Part shown: in pieces, positions 23,194 to 24,398 of the stretch
Position numbering within the stretch: position 1 is the stretch's first letter
How the letters are laid out: every line of letters starts with the position of its first letter
NCBI GenBank assembly: GCA_035315885.1
Contig: DATFXM010000193.1
Coordinates: forward strand, 1-24,398
Source: DATFXM01 sp035315885
GTDB lineage: Bacteria; Acidobacteriota; Blastocatellia; UBA7656
DNA length: 24,398 bases
Reading direction: 5' to 3'
Made by a program: the position numbers and the translations under genes
Notes under the pieces: generated by a model
Databases searched by the model: none
What the model was told of the DNA's origin: nothing
Seen by the model: only the letters and a program-made list of their open reading frames with translations

Positions 23194-24213
23194 TCAGTTC
23201 TCCTTTTCGGATCTCATAGCGCGCTTTGCTCCTCGTTCGATCTTGAAGGCCATGTCCCAGGCATCCTCACGCTGATATGCGCTGTTGGAAAGCGCGAGAT
23301 CAATCGGAATGAATCGAACGCCCGCCGCTTTATACAAGTCCAGAATCTCGCCGAGCAGATCGCACGTCAGTTCGTTTGCCCTCATCACCAGGACCTGCGG
23401 TATGTCGGTACCGGCGAATCGGCGCGCGGCGATTCGCGCCGCCGCAGTCTTTGCAAGCAGCGTCGATTTGTACACCACTTTAACCAGGTTGGCGCAGGAT
23501 TGATCACCCCTCGCCAAAGCCGAACAGTAGACTTGAGAGAATTGATCGTCCTGGGCGTCTATAGTGAACGGCACTTCAGCGTATCCGTTGTCTTTCAGAT
23601 ACGCGGTCACTTCGAGTCGTTCATCAGGCTCGCGGTTACCTCTGGAATCCGGATATCGAAAATAATGTCTGGACTGATGAGTCTTTTGTAACAACGGAGC
23701 CAGAGAGATCTCGCACCTGGCGATGTCCTGCTCGTATTGGTGGGCGGTCACCTTTTTCAACTTGGGTCGCTCGTAGGTCATGTTGCCCACGAGATTACCG
23801 CTCCCGAGCCAGTCATCCCAGAACTCTCCTTCCATCCTGTTGCCCACGGCAAATGCTACCGTGGGCGGAAGCTGACGTTCTTTGAGCGCAGTCACGAGCT
23901 TCTCGAAATTCTCGCGAGTGTTTTCTGTGTAGCACCAGTCGTCCAGATCGGCGGAGGGGTCGATACGCGACGAGATCATGCCGTTGATGGTCAAAGCGAT
24001 CTCGGCGCCTTTCAGTCCTTCGGTCTCGGGTTCATTGTCCTGCTTACGAGTCTTCAGCGCGACTCGGCTCTCTGGAATCGCTCCGAGGTCTTCCATGCAT
24101 TTCGAGAGCGGCGGAGACGGCGCTGCAGAGCGTCTGAAGGATTTGCAACCAAACGATAAGATGGTAAGGAGACCTGCTGAGATCGCGATCATTCTGATGA
24201 TTCGGCAGGTCAT
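23194..24213 (-). CDS. Polysaccharide deacetylase-like lipoprotein lacking the catalytic motifs
   Basis: The start is set at the ATG at 24213; a TTG at 24240 would add nine residues without a clear signal sequence. The N-terminus reads MTCRIIRMIAISAGLLTILSFGC, a lipoprotein-type signal with C23 as candidate lipidated residue (lipobox LSFGC, imperfect). The rest follows the NodB-type deacetylase layout of a secreted family: IALTINGM (75-78 is TING) where active members have TIDD, GNMTYERP (143-150) where they have GNHTYSHP, YFRYPDSRG where they have FRHP/FRFP, FTIDAQDDQF, and VLVMRANEL (276-282) where they have LLLHxNxL. The catalytic and metal-binding Asp and His residues are thus replaced in all signature motifs although the rest of the scaffold is kept over about 340 residues. 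Activity as a metal-dependent deacetylase is unlikely; a carbohydrate-binding or structural role is inferred. It stands upstream of the secreted-protein gene on the same strand. Confidence 0.8.
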   Translation of the reverse strand: MTCRIIRMIAISAGLLTILSFGCKSFRRSAAPSPPLSKCMEDLGAIPESRVALKTRKQDNEPETEGLKGAEIALTINGMISSRIDPSADLDDWCYTENTRENFEKLVTALKERQLPPTVAFAVGNRMEGEFWDDWLGSGNLVGNMTYERPKLKKVTAHQYEQDIARCEISLAPLLQKTHQSRHYFRYPDSRGNREPDERLEVTAYLKDNGYAEVPFTIDAQDDQFSQVYCSALARGDQSCANLVKVVYKSTLLAKTAAARIAARRFAGTDIPQVLVMRANELTCDLLGEILDLYKAAGVRFIPIDLALSNSAYQREDAWDMAFKIERGAKRAMRSEKEN

Positions 24214-24276
24214 TCGAGGTACCGTCAGAGGTGCTGACAAAGCTCAAGATTCTACTGATTTGGAGCAAAGACGCAA

Positions 24277-24398
24277 GGCAGTAGGCAGCAGGCAGCAGGC
24301 AGTAGGCAGTAGGGGCGGTTTAGGGTTTCGGGTTCGTTTGGCTCAGGCTCGTCGAGCCGTCGAAAAGAGAGCAAAGCTCATGATGAATCAAACGAACC
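24277..24398. repeat. Heptamer tandem arrays with inverted partner, continuing past the window
   Basis: Five heptamers run from 24277 to 24311: GGCAGTA, GGCAGCA, GGCAGCA, GGCAGTA, GGCAGTA. After five bases a second array follows at 24317-24337: GGTTTAG, GGTTTCG, GGTTCGT, the same family as at 5241-5356. Its end GGTTCGTTTG (24331-24340) is exactly complementary to CAAACGAACC (24389-24398), with a 48-bp spacer containing GGCTCGTCGAGCC (24347-24359). The window stops inside this second arm, so the element probably extends further. Confidence 0.75.

Noticed and set aside
24317..24337. TTTAGGG-like repeat as a telomere
   Set aside because: Units are degenerate, only a few copies long, intergenic, and paired in inverted orientation in an otherwise bacterial gene context.

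Overview
The window carries ordinary housekeeping genes next to long, multidomain secreted proteins, with moderately high GC and intergenic spacers full of short-period repeats. The protein style (Asp-box propeller proteins, choice-of-anchor-D/Fn3 secreted proteins, a response regulator with a very long Pro/Glu/Ala linker, monofunctional BirA and type III pantothenate kinase) suggests an Acidobacteriota genome, perhaps class Blastocatellia. This is inferred from general protein character only; no rRNA or other marker is present. No tRNA, rRNA, CRISPR array, transposase or phage gene was seen.

Layout. 3-1925: 3' part of a secreted Asp-box propeller protein. 1957-2094: a nested inverted-repeat element. 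2194-3306: exported metal-binding protein with two HMBD motifs. 3313-5219, minus strand: thioesterase, class IV aminotransferase and CoA-binding protein. 5411-7467: pncB-pncA, an overlapping NAD-salvage pair. 7587-8747: class I aminotransferase behind a leader hairpin. 8784-9041, minus: small zinc-ribbon protein. 9171-10658: an 18-bp perfect palindrome and two unrecognised genes. 10695-11924: RlmD-like rRNA methyltransferase. 12233-14305: response regulator with a 500-residue linker, followed by a terminator. 14467-19965: a tight five-gene run, valS-nadC-unknown-birA-coaX, which joins valyl-tRNA charging to NAD, biotin and CoA cofactor metabolism. 20145-22997, minus: a 950-residue secreted protein with a good promoter. 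23194-24213, minus: a lipoprotein related to polysaccharide deacetylases that has lost its catalytic motifs. 24277 to the window end: another repeat element.

Two observations stand out. First, short-period (7- or 8-bp) tandem arrays recur in the spacers at about 3.8, 5.3, 20.0 and 24.3 kb, and each has an inverted partner roughly 40-130 bp away, so each locus could fold into a long hairpin; one element runs into the 3' end of a coding gene. Second, the deacetylase relative at the right end has replacements at all four signature motifs, which points to a recruited non-catalytic carbohydrate-binding or structural protein. Less certain leads are a response regulator lacking the switch Thr/Ser, a possible shared C-terminal domain on the two secreted proteins, and an internally duplicated unknown protein paired with a second unknown behind a TetR-type palindrome.

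The nicotinate/nicotinamide salvage pair and the quinolinate enzyme NadC lie in the same 12 kb, so the organism appears to have both salvage and de novo routes to NAD, although only part of each pathway is visible here.
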